Shown: positions 51,589-61,073, counted from the stretch's first letter. The stretch: DNA of 64,000 nt from JANPCX01 sp966211815 (GCA_966211815.1 CBIHOD010000001.1:174766-238765), one strand, 5' to 3'. A program made the numbers and translations. The notes: generated by a model from the sequence alone, not told the origin.

Positions 51589-52701
51589 TCAAGCCGCCGT
51601 GGCCGGTTCCACCTGCTTGGGCACGCGCGGCGCCAGCGCGCACATCAGCTCATACCCCACCGTGCCCGCGGCGCGGGCGATCTCGTCGATGCACAGCACC
51701 GCGCCGGAGCCGGCGCGGCCCCACAGCGTGACGCGAGAGCCGATGCCGGCCTCCGGCACCGGGGTCAGGTCGACGGTGATCATGTCCATCGACACCCGGC
51801 CCGCCAGCCCGCAGCGCACGCCGTCCACCAGCACCGGCGTGCCGCTGGGCGCCACCCGCGGATAGCCGTCGGCGTAGCCGCAGGCGACCACGCCGATGCG
51901 CATCGGCCGCGTCGCGGTGTAGCTGCTGCCGTAGCCGACGGTGTCGCCCGGCTGCAGCGACTGCACGGCGATGACCTCGCTGGCCAGCGTCATCGTCGGT
52001 TGCAACCCCCAGTCGGCGGCGGTGTGGTCCGGGTGGTCGGGCGAGGAGCCGTAGACCATGATGCCTGGGCGGATCCAGTCGGCGCTGACGGCCTCGTCGC
52101 TTCGGGCGAAGCGCAGCGTGGCGGCGCTGTTGCCCACCGAGCGCGGGCCGGGCAGGTCGCGCGCGGCGGCTTCGAACACTTCCATCTGGCGGGCCACGCC
52201 CGGCGTGCCGTCGGCATCGGCGAAATGGGTCATCAGCGTGATGCTTTCCACCTGGGTGAGGCCGGACAGGCGCATCCAGGCCGAGCGGTAGGCGGCCGGC
52301 GCGAATCCCAGGCGGTTCATGCCGCTGTTCATCTTGAGGAAGACCTGGTGGGTGTGGCTGGTTTTGTGGGCGGCCAGCCAGTCGATCTGCCCCTCGTGGT
52401 GGATGGTGTGCCACAGGTTCAGGCGGGAGCACCATTCCAGGTCGCGGGCCTCGAAGCAGCCTTCCAGCATCAGGATGGGGCCGCGCCAGCCGAGCTGGCG
52501 CACGCGGGCGGCCTCGTCGAAGTCCAGCAGGGCGAAGCCGTCCGCGCCTTTGAGCCCTTCGTAGGCGCGCTCGATGCCGTGGCCATAGGCGTCGGCCTTG
52601 ACCACCGCCCAGCATTTGGCTTCGGGTGCCGCCGCGCGCGCGCGGCCGAGGTTGTGCGCCAGGGAATCGGTGTGGATGGTGGCGAGGATGGGGCGGGGCA
52701 T
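51589..52701 (-). CDS. alr: Alanine racemase
   Basis: A 370-residue fold-type III PLP enzyme that makes D-alanine for peptidoglycan. Marks are PLP Lys35 in WAVVKADAYGHGIERA, FLKMNSGMNRLGF, WIRPGIMVYGSSP and the second-base Tyr in TVGYGSSYTATRPM, then GRVSMDMITVDLT near the end. Length is normal. It is divergent from lplT. In many betaproteobacteria radA follows alr; here the downstream gene is the thioesterase. Confidence 0.96.
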   Translation of the reverse strand: MPRPILATIHTDSLAHNLGRARAAAPEAKCWAVVKADAYGHGIERAYEGLKGADGFALLDFDEAARVRQLGWRGPILMLEGCFEARDLEWCSRLNLWHTIHHEGQIDWLAAHKTSHTHQVFLKMNSGMNRLGFAPAAYRSAWMRLSGLTQVESITLMTHFADADGTPGVARQMEVFEAAARDLPGPRSVGNSAATLRFARSDEAVSADWIRPGIMVYGSSPDHPDHTAADWGLQPTMTLASEVIAVQSLQPGDTVGYGSSYTATRPMRIGVVACGYADGYPRVAPSGTPVLVDGVRCGLAGRVSMDMITVDLTPVPEAGIGSRVTLWGRAGSGAVLCIDEIARAAGTVGYELMCALAPRVPKQVEPATAA

Positions 52702-52784
52702 GGGCTTCTAAGGGGAGTCGGGCGATGATCAATCGATTCTGCCAGCCCGCATACTGGATAAAGCTCTGTTCACACAGCGCGTGC

Positions 52785-52790
52785 TATAAA
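52785..52790 (+). promoter_or_regulatory. Possible -10 box (TATAAA) of lplT
   Basis: TATAAA lies in the 225-base alr/lplT gap, 137 bases before the lplT ATG. No matching -35 stands out. Nothing else was recognised in the gap. Confidence 0.35.
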
Positions 52791-52926
52791 CCCCGCCGCA
52801 GTGGGGCAGGCGGCTGCCGACCACGAGAATCAAGCAAAGAGACAACACCGTCCCACGGAACGACGCGCCGGCGAACACCCATGCCGGCCCGAGGGCCTGA
52901 TGCGGCAGAAGCAAAGCAGTGACTGA

Positions 52927-54204
52927 ATGAAAAAAGGCTTCTACACCATCATGTCGGCGCAGTTCTTCAGCTCGCTGGCCGACAACGCGCTGTTCGTCGC
53001 CGCGGTGGAACTGTTGAAGACCTCGGGCCAGCCCGCCTGGCAAGGCGCCGCCCTGGTGCCGATGTTCGCCCTTTTCTACGTGGTGCTGGCGCCGTTCGTG
53101 GGCGCCTTCGCCGACGCCATCCCCAAGGGCAAGGTCATGTTCTATTCGAACCTGATCAAGGTCGTCGGCTGCCTGATGATGCTCTTCGGCTCCCATCCCC
53201 TGCTTTCCTACGCCATCGTCGGGCTGGGCGCGGCGGCTTATTCGCCGGCCAAGTACGGCATCCTCACGGAACTGCTGCCGCCGTCGCAGCTCGTCAAGGC
53301 CAACGGCTGGATCGAGGGGCTGACCATCTCCTCCATCATCCTGGGCGTGCTGCTGGGCGGCCAGCTGGTGGGCCACACCATCTCGACCCTGCTGTTGTCG
53401 ATCGACATGCCGGGCCTGAACACCGGCATCGAGACGCCTTCCGAAGCGGCGATCGCCTCCATCATCTTCCTCTACGCCCTGGCCGCCGCGTTCAACCTGC
53501 GCATCCCCCGCACCGATGCGCCGCTGCAGCCGATCGCCCACAGCCTGATGGGCCTGGTGCGCGACTTCGCGCATTGCAACAGCCGCCTTTGGAACGACAA
53601 GCTCGGCCAGATCTCGTTGGCCACCACCACCTTGTTCTGGGGCGTCTCGGGCAACCTGCGCTACATCGTGCTGGCCTGGGCCGCGGCGGCCCTCGGCTAC
53701 GGCACCACCAAAGCCTCTTCGCTGGTGGGCGTGGTGGCGGTGGGCACCGCCGCTGGCGCCATCGTGGCCTCGATGCGCACGCGGCTTCACCAGGCCACCG
53801 GCGTGATCCCCCTGGGCATCGCGATGGGCCTGCTCGTGATCGGCATGAACTTCATCACCCATGTGGGCGTCGCGGCGCCCTTCCTGGTGCTGCTCGGCGC
53901 GATCGGCGGCTACCTGGTGGTGCCGATGAACGCGCTGCTGCAGCACCGCGGCCACAACCTGATGGGCGCCGGCCGCTCGATCGCCGTCCAGAATTTCAAC
54001 GAACAGGCCTGCATCCTCGGCCTGGGCGCCGCCTACACCGGGATGTCGCGCATGGGCCTGTCCGCCTTCGCGGCGATTTCGGTGTTCGGCGTGGTCGTGG
54101 CCGGCACGATGTGGCTGATCCGGCGCTGGCACAGGGACAATTGCGTCAAGCACAAGGAAGAGGTCGAGCGGCTCCTGGTGCTCGCCCGCAGCGACACCCA
54201 TTGA
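52927..54204 (+). CDS. lplT: Lysophospholipid transporter LplT
   Basis: A 425-residue MFS-type flippase that brings lysophospholipids across the inner membrane for re-acylation. The N-terminus reads MKKGFYTIMSAQFFSSLADN, with ALFVAAVELL and about twelve hydrophobic segments; AAAYSPAKYGILTELLPPSQ is the loop typical for the family. No fused acyltransferase domain. A tract of acidic/basic residues ends the protein. Divergent from alr. Confidence 0.94.
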   Translation: MKKGFYTIMSAQFFSSLADNALFVAAVELLKTSGQPAWQGAALVPMFALFYVVLAPFVGAFADAIPKGKVMFYSNLIKVVGCLMMLFGSHPLLSYAIVGLGAAAYSPAKYGILTELLPPSQLVKANGWIEGLTISSIILGVLLGGQLVGHTISTLLLSIDMPGLNTGIETPSEAAIASIIFLYALAAAFNLRIPRTDAPLQPIAHSLMGLVRDFAHCNSRLWNDKLGQISLATTTLFWGVSGNLRYIVLAWAAAALGYGTTKASSLVGVVAVGTAAGAIVASMRTRLHQATGVIPLGIAMGLLVIGMNFITHVGVAAPFLVLLGAIGGYLVVPMNALLQHRGHNLMGAGRSIAVQNFNEQACILGLGAAYTGMSRMGLSAFAAISVFGVVVAGTMWLIRRWHRDNCVKHKEEVERLLVLARSDTH

Positions 54205-54293
54205 CGCGGCGTTGGGCCCCGCGGCCGAGGCCGCCACGTCCTCCCTTTCCTCTCCTCCCCACCTCTTTTTCCGCTCCGTTCGCGCCCGCCGCC

Positions 54294-55220
54294 GTGCAAC
54301 CCTCTTCCCCGCTCCCGCCCGTGCTGGCGCTGGCTTTCAATGCCCTGGTCTGGGGGCTGTCGTGGTGGCCGTTGCGGCAGATGCAGGCGCAAGGCCTGCA
54401 CCCGCTGTGGGCGACGGTGCTGGTCTTCACGGTGTGCACCGTCGCCATCGCCTGCTGGCGTCCCCGGGCGGTGAGGGAGGTCGCCGTCACGCCGGCTTTG
54501 TGGGTGCTGATGGTGGCCGCCGGCACGACCAACGCGGCCTTCAACTGGGCGGTGTCGATCGGCGACGTGGTGCGTGTCGTGCTGCTTTTTTATCTGATGC
54601 CGCTGTGGTCGGTGTTGCTGGCGCGTTGGCTGCTCGGCGAGAAATTGAACGCCCTGGCGGCGGGGCGCGTCGCCTTGGCGCTGGCCGGCGCGGCCATCGT
54701 GCTGTGGCCGCCGGCCGCCCAGGACGCCGCTGCGGCGGCGTTCTGGCGGCGCCTGCCGTTGCCGCGCGACCTGGCGGAATGGCTGGGCGTGCTGGGCGGG
54801 CTGACCTTCGCGCTGAACAACGTGATGCTGCGGCGCGAAGCCCACCGCAGCGAGGCCGGCCGCGGTTGGGCCATGTTCGCCGGCGGCGTCTTGGTGGCCG
54901 GGGCCTTGGCCGTCGCCATGACGTTGAGCGGTGCCGCGCCCGCGCCTACAGGGCCCGGTTCCGGCTGGCCGGTGTGGGTGCTCGGCCTGGCGATGGTGAT
55001 CCTGTGCAGCAACATGGCCCTGCAGTTCGGCGCGGCGCGGCTGCCGGCCCATGTCACATCGGTGGTCATGCTGAGCGAGGTGGCGTTCGCTTCGGCGTCC
55101 GCCGCGGCCCTGGGCGCCGGCGATCTGACGCCCGCCGCCTGGCTGGGGGGCGGCTTGATCCTGTTGGCCGCCCTGCTGGCGGCGCTGCCGGGCGCCGCGC
55201 CCTCCCATGCTTCGGCGTAG
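54294..55220 (+). CDS. DMT superfamily (EamA) transporter
   Basis: A 308-residue inner-membrane protein with ten hydrophobic segments in two EamA repeats (LALAFNALVWGLSWWPLRQM; GVLGGLTFALNNVMLRREAH). The end of each repeat has the usual AAWLGGGLILLAALL-type segment. Substrate is unknown; exporters of amino acids or metabolites are common. The start is GTG at 54294, 89 bases after lplT; the preceding C/T-rich stretch holds no ribosome site. Confidence 0.85.
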   Translation: MQPSSPLPPVLALAFNALVWGLSWWPLRQMQAQGLHPLWATVLVFTVCTVAIACWRPRAVREVAVTPALWVLMVAAGTTNAAFNWAVSIGDVVRVVLLFYLMPLWSVLLARWLLGEKLNALAAGRVALALAGAAIVLWPPAAQDAAAAAFWRRLPLPRDLAEWLGVLGGLTFALNNVMLRREAHRSEAGRGWAMFAGGVLVAGALAVAMTLSGAAPAPTGPGSGWPVWVLGLAMVILCSNMALQFGAARLPAHVTSVVMLSEVAFASASAAALGAGDLTPAAWLGGGLILLAALLAALPGAAPSHASA

Positions 55221-55256
55221 CATGGCCGGCTCCACCACGAACCGTTTGGAGCCCCC

Positions 55257-55760
55257 ATGAACGCCAAGACGATCGACCAGTTCGAAGCCATCGACATCCG
55301 CGGCGAGCGCGTGCCTCTGTCGCGTTTCAAGGGCAAGGTGATGCTCATCGTCAACACCGCCAGCGCCTGCGGTTTCACGCCGCAGTTCGCCGGACTGGAA
55401 AAGCTGTGGCAGTCGCGGCAGGCCGAAGGACTTGTCGTGCTGGGTTTCCCGAGCAACGAGTTCGGCGCGCAGGACCCCGGCAGCAACGACGAGATCGCGT
55501 CGTTCTGCCAAGTGAACTACGGCGTGAGCTTCCCGATGATGTCCAAGGTGCAGGTCAACGGCAAAGAGGCCCACCCGCTGTGGCAATGGTTGACGATGCA
55601 GGCGCCCGGCCTGCTGGGCAGCAAGTCGGTGAAATGGAACTTCACCAAATTCCTGGTGGGGCGCGACGGCGAAGTCATCCGCCGCTACGCGCCGACCGAC
55701 AAACCCGAGTCCCTCGAAGCCGACATCGACAAGGCGCTGGCCGAGCCGGCGGCCGGCTGA
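55257..55760 (+). CDS. Glutathione peroxidase (Cys type)
   Basis: A 167-residue thioredoxin-fold peroxidase (BtuE/GPx type). Active-site Cys is in MLIVNTASACGFTPQFAGLE; the Gln/Asn tetrad parts are VLGFPSNEFGAQDPGSNDEI and KWNFTKFLVGRDGEVIRRY. It reduces peroxides with thioredoxin or glutathione. It is cytosolic (no signal) and lies 36 bases after the DMT gene with GGAG before the ATG. Confidence 0.95.
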   Translation: MNAKTIDQFEAIDIRGERVPLSRFKGKVMLIVNTASACGFTPQFAGLEKLWQSRQAEGLVVLGFPSNEFGAQDPGSNDEIASFCQVNYGVSFPMMSKVQVNGKEAHPLWQWLTMQAPGLLGSKSVKWNFTKFLVGRDGEVIRRYAPTDKPESLEADIDKALAEPAAG

Positions 55761-55841
55761 CCGGCGACGCGTCGTGGCGGGTTGCACAGCCCAGGCTTGC
55801 GAGACCCCCGATCTGTACCGGCCAGCCCGGGCGGCGCGGCC

Positions 55842-55847
55842 GATAAT
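55842..55847 (+). promoter_or_regulatory. Probable -10 box (GATAAT) of the aromatic aminotransferase gene
   Basis: GATAATTCG lies 30 bases before the ATG at 55878. No clear -35. Confidence 0.4.
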
Positions 55848-55877
55848 TCGGGCTTCGTCCAACATTCCCGCCACACC

Positions 55878-57077
55878 ATGTTCCAACACATCGAACCCTA
55901 TGCCGGCGATCCCATCCTCACGCTGAACGAGAGCTTCGGCAAGGATCCGCGCGCCCACAAGATCAACCTGTCGATCGGCATCTATTTCGACGACGCCGGC
56001 CGGCTGCCGGTGATGAACGCCGTGCGCGCGGCGGAATCGGCGATGCTGCAGGACATCGGCGCGCGGCCTTACCAGCCGATGGAAGGCGCGGCGAACTACC
56101 GGCAGGCTGTCCAGCACCTGCTTTTCGGCGCCGACCATGAAGCCGTGAAGTCCGGCCGCGTGGCCACGGTCCAGACGATCGGCGGCTCCGGCGGCCTGAA
56201 AGTCGGCGGCGACTTCCTGAAGCGTTATTTCCCGCAGTCCGGCGTGTGGGTGAGCGACCCCACCTGGGACAACCACCGCGCCATGTTCGAAGGCGCGGGT
56301 TTCACGGTCAACACCTACCCCTACTACGAAGCGTCCACCGGCGGCTTGAAGTTCGCCGAGATGCTCGCCACGTTCAAGACCCTGCCCGAGCAAAGCATCG
56401 TGCTGCTGCACGCCTGCTGCCACAACCCGACCGGCGTGGACCTCAGCGCCGCCCAATGGGCCGAGCTGATCCCGGTGATCCAGTCCCGCCGCCTGCTGCC
56501 TTACCTCGACATCGCCTACCAGGGCTTCGGCGACGGCATCGAAGAGGACGCCGCCGCGATCCGCGCGTTGGCGGCGGCGGGCGTCAGCTTCTTCTGTGCC
56601 AGCTCCTTCTCCAAGAGCTTCTCCATCTACGGCGAGCGTTGCGGCGCGCTCAGCGTGGTCTGCCCCGACAAGGCGCAGGCCGAACTGGTGCTGGGCCAGC
56701 TCAAGGCCACGATCCGCAAGAACTACAGCAGCCCGCCCACCCACGGTGGGCAGATCGTCGCCCGCGTGCTGCAGACGCCGGCGCTGCGCCAGCAATGGGC
56801 CGACGAACTCGGCGCGATGAGGGTGCGCATCCAGGCGATGCGCCGTCGCCTGCACGACGTGCTCAGCGAGAAGCTGCCGGCCCGCGATTTCAGCTATTTC
56901 CTGAAGCAGCGCGGCATGTTCAGCTACACCGGCTTGAGCGCCGCGCAAGTCGACCGCCTGCGCGAAGAGCATGCGGTCTACCTCGTGCGGTCCGGGCGCA
57001 TGTGCGTCGCGGGCCTGAATTCCAACAATGTGGAAGCCACGGCGGTGGCGATGGCCGCGGTGTTGGCGTCGACCTGA
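55878..57077 (+). CDS. tyrB: Aromatic / aspartate aminotransferase
   Basis: A 399-residue class I aminotransferase of the TyrB/AspC group. The order is typical: PYAGDPILTLNESFGKD, HACCHNPTGVDLSAAQW, DIAYQGFGDGIEEDA, and the PLP lysine Lys246 in ASSFSKSFSIYGERCGALSV; the C-terminal part has KQRGMFSYTGLSAAQVDRLR. It transfers the amino group among aspartate, phenylalanine, tyrosine and 2-oxoglutarate; which one is preferred cannot be told. A bidirectional terminator follows. Confidence 0.93.
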   Translation: MFQHIEPYAGDPILTLNESFGKDPRAHKINLSIGIYFDDAGRLPVMNAVRAAESAMLQDIGARPYQPMEGAANYRQAVQHLLFGADHEAVKSGRVATVQTIGGSGGLKVGGDFLKRYFPQSGVWVSDPTWDNHRAMFEGAGFTVNTYPYYEASTGGLKFAEMLATFKTLPEQSIVLLHACCHNPTGVDLSAAQWAELIPVIQSRRLLPYLDIAYQGFGDGIEEDAAAIRALAAAGVSFFCASSFSKSFSIYGERCGALSVVCPDKAQAELVLGQLKATIRKNYSSPPTHGGQIVARVLQTPALRQQWADELGAMRVRIQAMRRRLHDVLSEKLPARDFSYFLKQRGMFSYTGLSAAQVDRLREEHAVYLVRSGRMCVAGLNSNNVEATAVAMAAVLAST

Positions 57078-57191
57078 AAAGGACGAGGCTCGGCGGTCGC
57101 CAGACCGGCTGCAAGCCGGTCCGGCACCGCGTGGGTTGATGGTGGGGCCCATCCGCCTTGGAAAATGGGGCGGGGAAAATCGAAAGCTCAA

Positions 57192-57222
57192 AACAAACGG
57201 CACCCAGAGGGTGCCGTTTGTT
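57192..57222. terminator. Bidirectional rho-independent terminator
   Basis: AACAAACGGCACCC (57192-57205) pairs with GGGTGCCGTTTGTT (57209-57222) around AGA, 14 pairs. It lies between the convergent aminotransferase and PEP-CTERM genes. The T-runs on either side are short. Confidence 0.8.
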
Positions 57223-57264
57223 CGTGGGGTTGCGCCGGTGGCGCTGGAGTTCTTTGGGCCGGGA

Positions 57265-58053
57265 TCAGCCGTTGTTGTTGTTATTGCGACGGCGGCGCGA
57301 GGTCGCCACCGTGCCCAGCAGGGCCAGGCCGAACAGGGCGATCGTGGTGGGCTCGGAAACCTTGCCGCCAGTCGCGCCCACTGCCGTGCCGGCGACGGCC
57401 AGCAGCTTGAAGTAGTCGTTGTTGTTGTCCAGGCCGGAGGACGACGAATTGGCCGAGGTGCCGAAGCCGGAGTTGTAGGCGCTGACCAACCACCAGCTGG
57501 AGCTGATGTTGGAAGCGTTGGTGACCGTCTTGGCCACGCCGACCGCCAGGTTGGCGTAGCTGCCGACCAGGGTCCAGCCGCTGGACAGCAGGCCAGACAG
57601 GCTCAGGCCGGCGATGCTGGCGGGTTGCGGGGCGGCGCCGGTGTAGGCCAGCACGCTGATGTCGGAGTCGTAGCCGCCGTTCCAGCCGATGGTCACCGAC
57701 TCCAGCTTGATGGCGCTGCCGAACTTCAGCGAAACCAGCTCGGTGGCGCCGGAGTTGTCGATCGCATGGTTGGGGGAGGCGGTCGACTCGCCGGTGGTGG
57801 TCATGCCGGCGCCGCTGCCGCCTTGGTTGGTGACGGCGGCACTGGCGTAGGTGGAGCCGCTGTTGATCACGCCGCTGCTGTTGTTGGCGATGGACCAGCC
57901 GGTCATCGTGGCGTTCGGCGCGCCGCCGCCCGGGTTGCCGATCACACCGTTGGTCATGCTCCAGGTGGCGGCCGACGCCGACATGCCGCAAACCAGCAGT
58001 GCCGAACCCAGGGCCGCGGACGCGGCGCGACGAATTGAAGGCGACGTTTTCAT
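57265..58053 (-). CDS. PEP-CTERM surface protein, XDP1-like
   Basis: A 262-residue exported protein: signal peptide (SAALGSALLVCGMSASA), a Ser/Asn/Gly-rich body with SPNHAIDNSG, DSDISVLAYTGAAP and GWTLVGSYANLAVG, and a PEP-CTERM sorting tail (SEPTTIALFGLALLGTV plus RRRR) with an Asn run after it coded by a GTT-type repeat (57271-57285). The HAIDN and SDxxVLAYTG phrases match exosortase-dependent surface protein XDP1 as I remember it. It should be cut by an exosortase and end up on the surface or in the matrix. A sigma-54-type promoter lies about 50 bases upstream. Its usual exosortase (XrtA/XrtB type) is not in this window. Confidence 0.88.
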   Translation of the reverse strand: MKTSPSIRRAASAALGSALLVCGMSASAATWSMTNGVIGNPGGGAPNATMTGWSIANNSSGVINSGSTYASAAVTNQGGSGAGMTTTGESTASPNHAIDNSGATELVSLKFGSAIKLESVTIGWNGGYDSDISVLAYTGAAPQPASIAGLSLSGLLSSGWTLVGSYANLAVGVAKTVTNASNISSSWWLVSAYNSGFGTSANSSSSGLDNNNDYFKLLAVAGTAVGATGGKVSEPTTIALFGLALLGTVATSRRRRNNNNNG

Positions 58054-58102
58054 TTTTGAGGGCTTCTTTGAATGGCTAACGATCGAAGAGGTCGGCGGCT
58101 AA

Positions 58103-58120
58103 AAGCTAGAACCGTGCCAA
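58103..58120 (-). promoter_or_regulatory. Sigma-54 promoter of the PEP-CTERM gene
   Basis: Minus strand TTGGCACG-gttc-TAGCTT: the -24 element is perfect (YTGGCACG), the -12 element has GC in place (GG-N10-GC) with one mismatch. The predicted start is near 58093, about 40 bases before the ATG. RpoN with PrsK/PrsR is known to drive PEP-CTERM genes in floc-forming betaproteobacteria. Confidence 0.8.
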
Positions 58121-58223
58121 GAAATCATTTCCTTATGTTTCAAGGACTTGGCGGGGGTCGGGAACACCGGTTGCCCGGAGTGTAAGGATTGTCGACGGCG
58201 CCTGTCACCCCGCGATCAGGGGT

Positions 58224-61073
58224 TCAACGGGATTTATTCAATTCATTCAACAACTTATCGGCTTGCGCGAAGGAATCGAAGGAACGCCCGGCCTTGACGG
58301 CGGCTTCCAATTCTTCCCGGGCCTCCGCTGTGCGGCCGGCCTTGTTCAATACGCTGGCCAGGTGGAACCTGATTTCCGGGTTGGCAGGGTCCCGCAGCCG
58401 GGCATCGCGCAGCAGCTGAAGGGCGCGGTCCGTCTGGCCGGCCTGGAACAGGGCCCAGCCCAGGGTGTCGATCACCTCGGGCTGGCTCGGCGCCGCGGCC
58501 AGGGCCTTTTCAGCCATCGCGACCGCGCCGGGATCGCCCAGGCGGGTCAGCACCGTGGCCAGGTTGTTCATCGCCGGGGCATCGTTCGGCAGCGATTTCA
58601 GCAGGGCTTCGTAGGTGGCCTTGGCCTGCTTCAACAGACCCTGGCTGGCGTAGGCCTCGGCCAGGGTGCGCCTCACGACGATGTCCTGCGGGTGGCCGTG
58701 GACCCATTGTTCGGCCAGCGGCAGGGCGTTTTTCGCTTCGCCCGCGGCGAGCTGCGCGCGCAGCAGGCGCAGCAGGGTGTCGGTGCTGGGTTCGACCTGG
58801 TGGGCGCGCCGGTAATGGTCGATCGCCGCGGAAACCTGACGCCGGCTCGTGGCCGCGTCGCCCAGCAGGCTGTAGCCGATGGCCAGCTTCGGGTGCTTGT
58901 CGATGATTTCCCGGGCGCGTTTCTCCGCCTTGGCGGCGTCGCCCTGGCGCAATTCGACCTCGCTCATCAGCGCCATCGCCGGCAGGAAGTCGGGCCGGCC
59001 GGAGAGCGCCTTGTTCAGGCTGTAGGCGGCGCCGGACAGGTCGTTGGCGGTGATCTGCAGCGTGGCCACTTGAAGCTGGCTGGCCGCGTCGAACTCGGCG
59101 AAGCGCGCGGCGTTGGTCAGGGACGACCGGGCCCCGGCCTGGTCGCCGTTGGCCAGCAGCGCCCGGCTGGCGGCCAGCAGCACGCTGACGTCTTCCGGCG
59201 GGGATTTGGCCGCCAGCCGCTTGGCCGCGTCCAGCGCGGCCACCGGTTGCGACTGCCTGAGGTGAAAGTCGACCAGGGCCAGCCCGGCGCGCGTGCTGCG
59301 GGGCCCTTCCGCGTCGTTGGCCTTCTCGAGCCAGCGCAGCACCTCTTCGCGCTGGCCGCGCTGCTGAGCCAGCACCGCCATCTCGAAGATCGCGTCGGCG
59401 TTCTTCTCGTCCGCCTTGAGGACGGCGGCCAGCCGCGCCTGGGCGCTGTCGAAGGCGCGCGTGCGGATGTCGAGCCGGGCCAGGTTCAATTGCGCGGACA
59501 CCAGGCCGGCGTCCAGCTTGAGCGCCTGTTCGAACGAGGCGCGGGCGGCGTCCAGCTGGTTGGCGTCGCCCCGGGCCATGCCGAGCAGGTTGTGGAAGCT
59601 CGGGTTGTTGGGCTGGCGTTTGACCAGGCTGTCGGCCACGCCCACCGCCTTGTCCGCCTGGCCGCCGCGCAGGTAGAGGGTGACCAGCGCCATGCCGGCG
59701 CGCAGTTGGCCCGGGTCTTTGCGCCAGGCCTGCTCCAGTTGCGGCAGCGCCTGGCCGGCCTGCTTGCCGCCGATCAGGCTCAGGCCCAACGCGGTGCGGA
59801 AGGCCGGGTCGTCGCTGTTTTTCAGCGCTTCCTGCATCAGGTTGGTGGCGCGGTTGTGGCGGCCCTGGGCCATGTAGGCCGAAGCCAGCAGCGTCATCGC
59901 CTGGGAGTCGGCCGGCTGGGCGGCCACATAGCCCTCCAGGACCGACACCGCCCGGGCGACGTCGGGTTCGTCGAGGTAGAGCTGGGCCAGCAGTTTGGAG
60001 ACCGCGCTGTTGCCGTGCACTTTCTGGAAGGTTTCCAGGTAGGCCTTGGCCTTGTCGCGCTGGCCCAGGCCGAAATGCGCCATGCCGTTGAGCATGAGCA
60101 GCTGGGGCCGGTAGCGGATGAAGTCTATCGGCACCGGGTCGATCAGGTTGGTGACTTCGGCCAACAGCTTGTTCACCGCCTCCTTCTTGCCTTCGCGCTC
60201 GGCCAGCAGGGCCTGCAGGTAGGCGCCGCGGGGCTCGCGCGGCGCGGCGCGGCGCAGTTCGGCGGCGTCGGCGGCGGCCTCCTGCGGCTGGCCGGCGTCG
60301 ATGCGCAGGCCGATGCGGGCCACCCGCGCCTCGATGTGGTTGGGGTTGATGGACAGGGCCTGGTCGTAGCCCGCCATGGCGTCCTTCAGGTTGCCTTGGA
60401 CGTGCGCGACCGCGCCTTTCTGGTACCAGGCTTCGGGCGAGCGCGGCGCCAGCGCGAGGGCCTTGTCAACGGCGGCCTGGGCCGGGGCGAATTGCCGTGC
60501 GCGGATGCGGATGGACACCTCGGCCAGCCAGGTGTCGGGCCATTTCGGGTCCATCGCGCGGGCGGATTCGATGCCGGCCAGCGCGCCGCGGACGTCGCCC
60601 AGGTCGGCCATGGCGGAGGCGCGCACGAGCGTCAACTGCATCGCCTCGTTGGTGGGCAGGCCGGCCGGGCTGAATTGGGGTTGCTCCAGCAATTGCCGCT
60701 GCTTGCCCTGGCCGATGTAGGCATTGGCCAGGGGAACGACCACCTCGGCGCGGCTGACGCCCAGCCGCAGCGCCTCGGCCAGCGCGACCTCGGCGGCGGC
60801 CATCTCGCCATTGGCCAGCAGCGCCTTGCCCAGCAGCACCTGCACCGGCAGCATGTTCTTGTCGATCTGCAGCGCATTTTTCAACTGGATGATGGCGCCG
60901 GGCATGTCGCGCTTCTCGTAGCGGGTCAGCGCGTCTTCGTAATAGCGCGAAGCCTTGGGGTCGGCGGCGGCCCAGGCCGTGGGCAGGGCGGCGCTGGCGG
61001 CGATCAGGAAGGCGCCCGCCCAGCGGGACGCGCCCGAGCCGGAAGGACCGCGGGGGGGAATTGGATTTCGCAT
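58224..61073 (-). CDS. prsT: PEP-CTERM system TPR-repeat protein PrsT
   Basis: A 949-residue exported protein with a signal-like N-terminus (AGAFLIAASAALPTAWAAAD) followed by some twenty tetratricopeptide repeats to the end (for example YYEDALTRYEKRDMPGAIIQ, AWYQKGAVAHVQGNLKDAMA, AIDHYRRAHQVEPSTDTLLR). Length and start fit PrsT, the TPR protein encoded in exosortase/exopolysaccharide loci, where it is thought to help assembly or export of the matrix in the periplasm. The neighbour is the PEP-CTERM protein, and the two have similar sigma-54-type promoters. Confidence 0.88.
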   Translation of the reverse strand: MRNPIPPRGPSGSGASRWAGAFLIAASAALPTAWAAADPKASRYYEDALTRYEKRDMPGAIIQLKNALQIDKNMLPVQVLLGKALLANGEMAAAEVALAEALRLGVSRAEVVVPLANAYIGQGKQRQLLEQPQFSPAGLPTNEAMQLTLVRASAMADLGDVRGALAGIESARAMDPKWPDTWLAEVSIRIRARQFAPAQAAVDKALALAPRSPEAWYQKGAVAHVQGNLKDAMAGYDQALSINPNHIEARVARIGLRIDAGQPQEAAADAAELRRAAPREPRGAYLQALLAEREGKKEAVNKLLAEVTNLIDPVPIDFIRYRPQLLMLNGMAHFGLGQRDKAKAYLETFQKVHGNSAVSKLLAQLYLDEPDVARAVSVLEGYVAAQPADSQAMTLLASAYMAQGRHNRATNLMQEALKNSDDPAFRTALGLSLIGGKQAGQALPQLEQAWRKDPGQLRAGMALVTLYLRGGQADKAVGVADSLVKRQPNNPSFHNLLGMARGDANQLDAARASFEQALKLDAGLVSAQLNLARLDIRTRAFDSAQARLAAVLKADEKNADAIFEMAVLAQQRGQREEVLRWLEKANDAEGPRSTRAGLALVDFHLRQSQPVAALDAAKRLAAKSPPEDVSVLLAASRALLANGDQAGARSSLTNAARFAEFDAASQLQVATLQITANDLSGAAYSLNKALSGRPDFLPAMALMSEVELRQGDAAKAEKRAREIIDKHPKLAIGYSLLGDAATSRRQVSAAIDHYRRAHQVEPSTDTLLRLLRAQLAAGEAKNALPLAEQWVHGHPQDIVVRRTLAEAYASQGLLKQAKATYEALLKSLPNDAPAMNNLATVLTRLGDPGAVAMAEKALAAAPSQPEVIDTLGWALFQAGQTDRALQLLRDARLRDPANPEIRFHLASVLNKAGRTAEAREELEAAVKAGRSFDSFAQADKLLNELNKSR

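Noticed and set aside
54033..57203. Minus-strand open frame of 1056 codons opposite the DMT, peroxidase and aminotransferase genes
   Set aside because: Antisense shadow in very GC-rich DNA.
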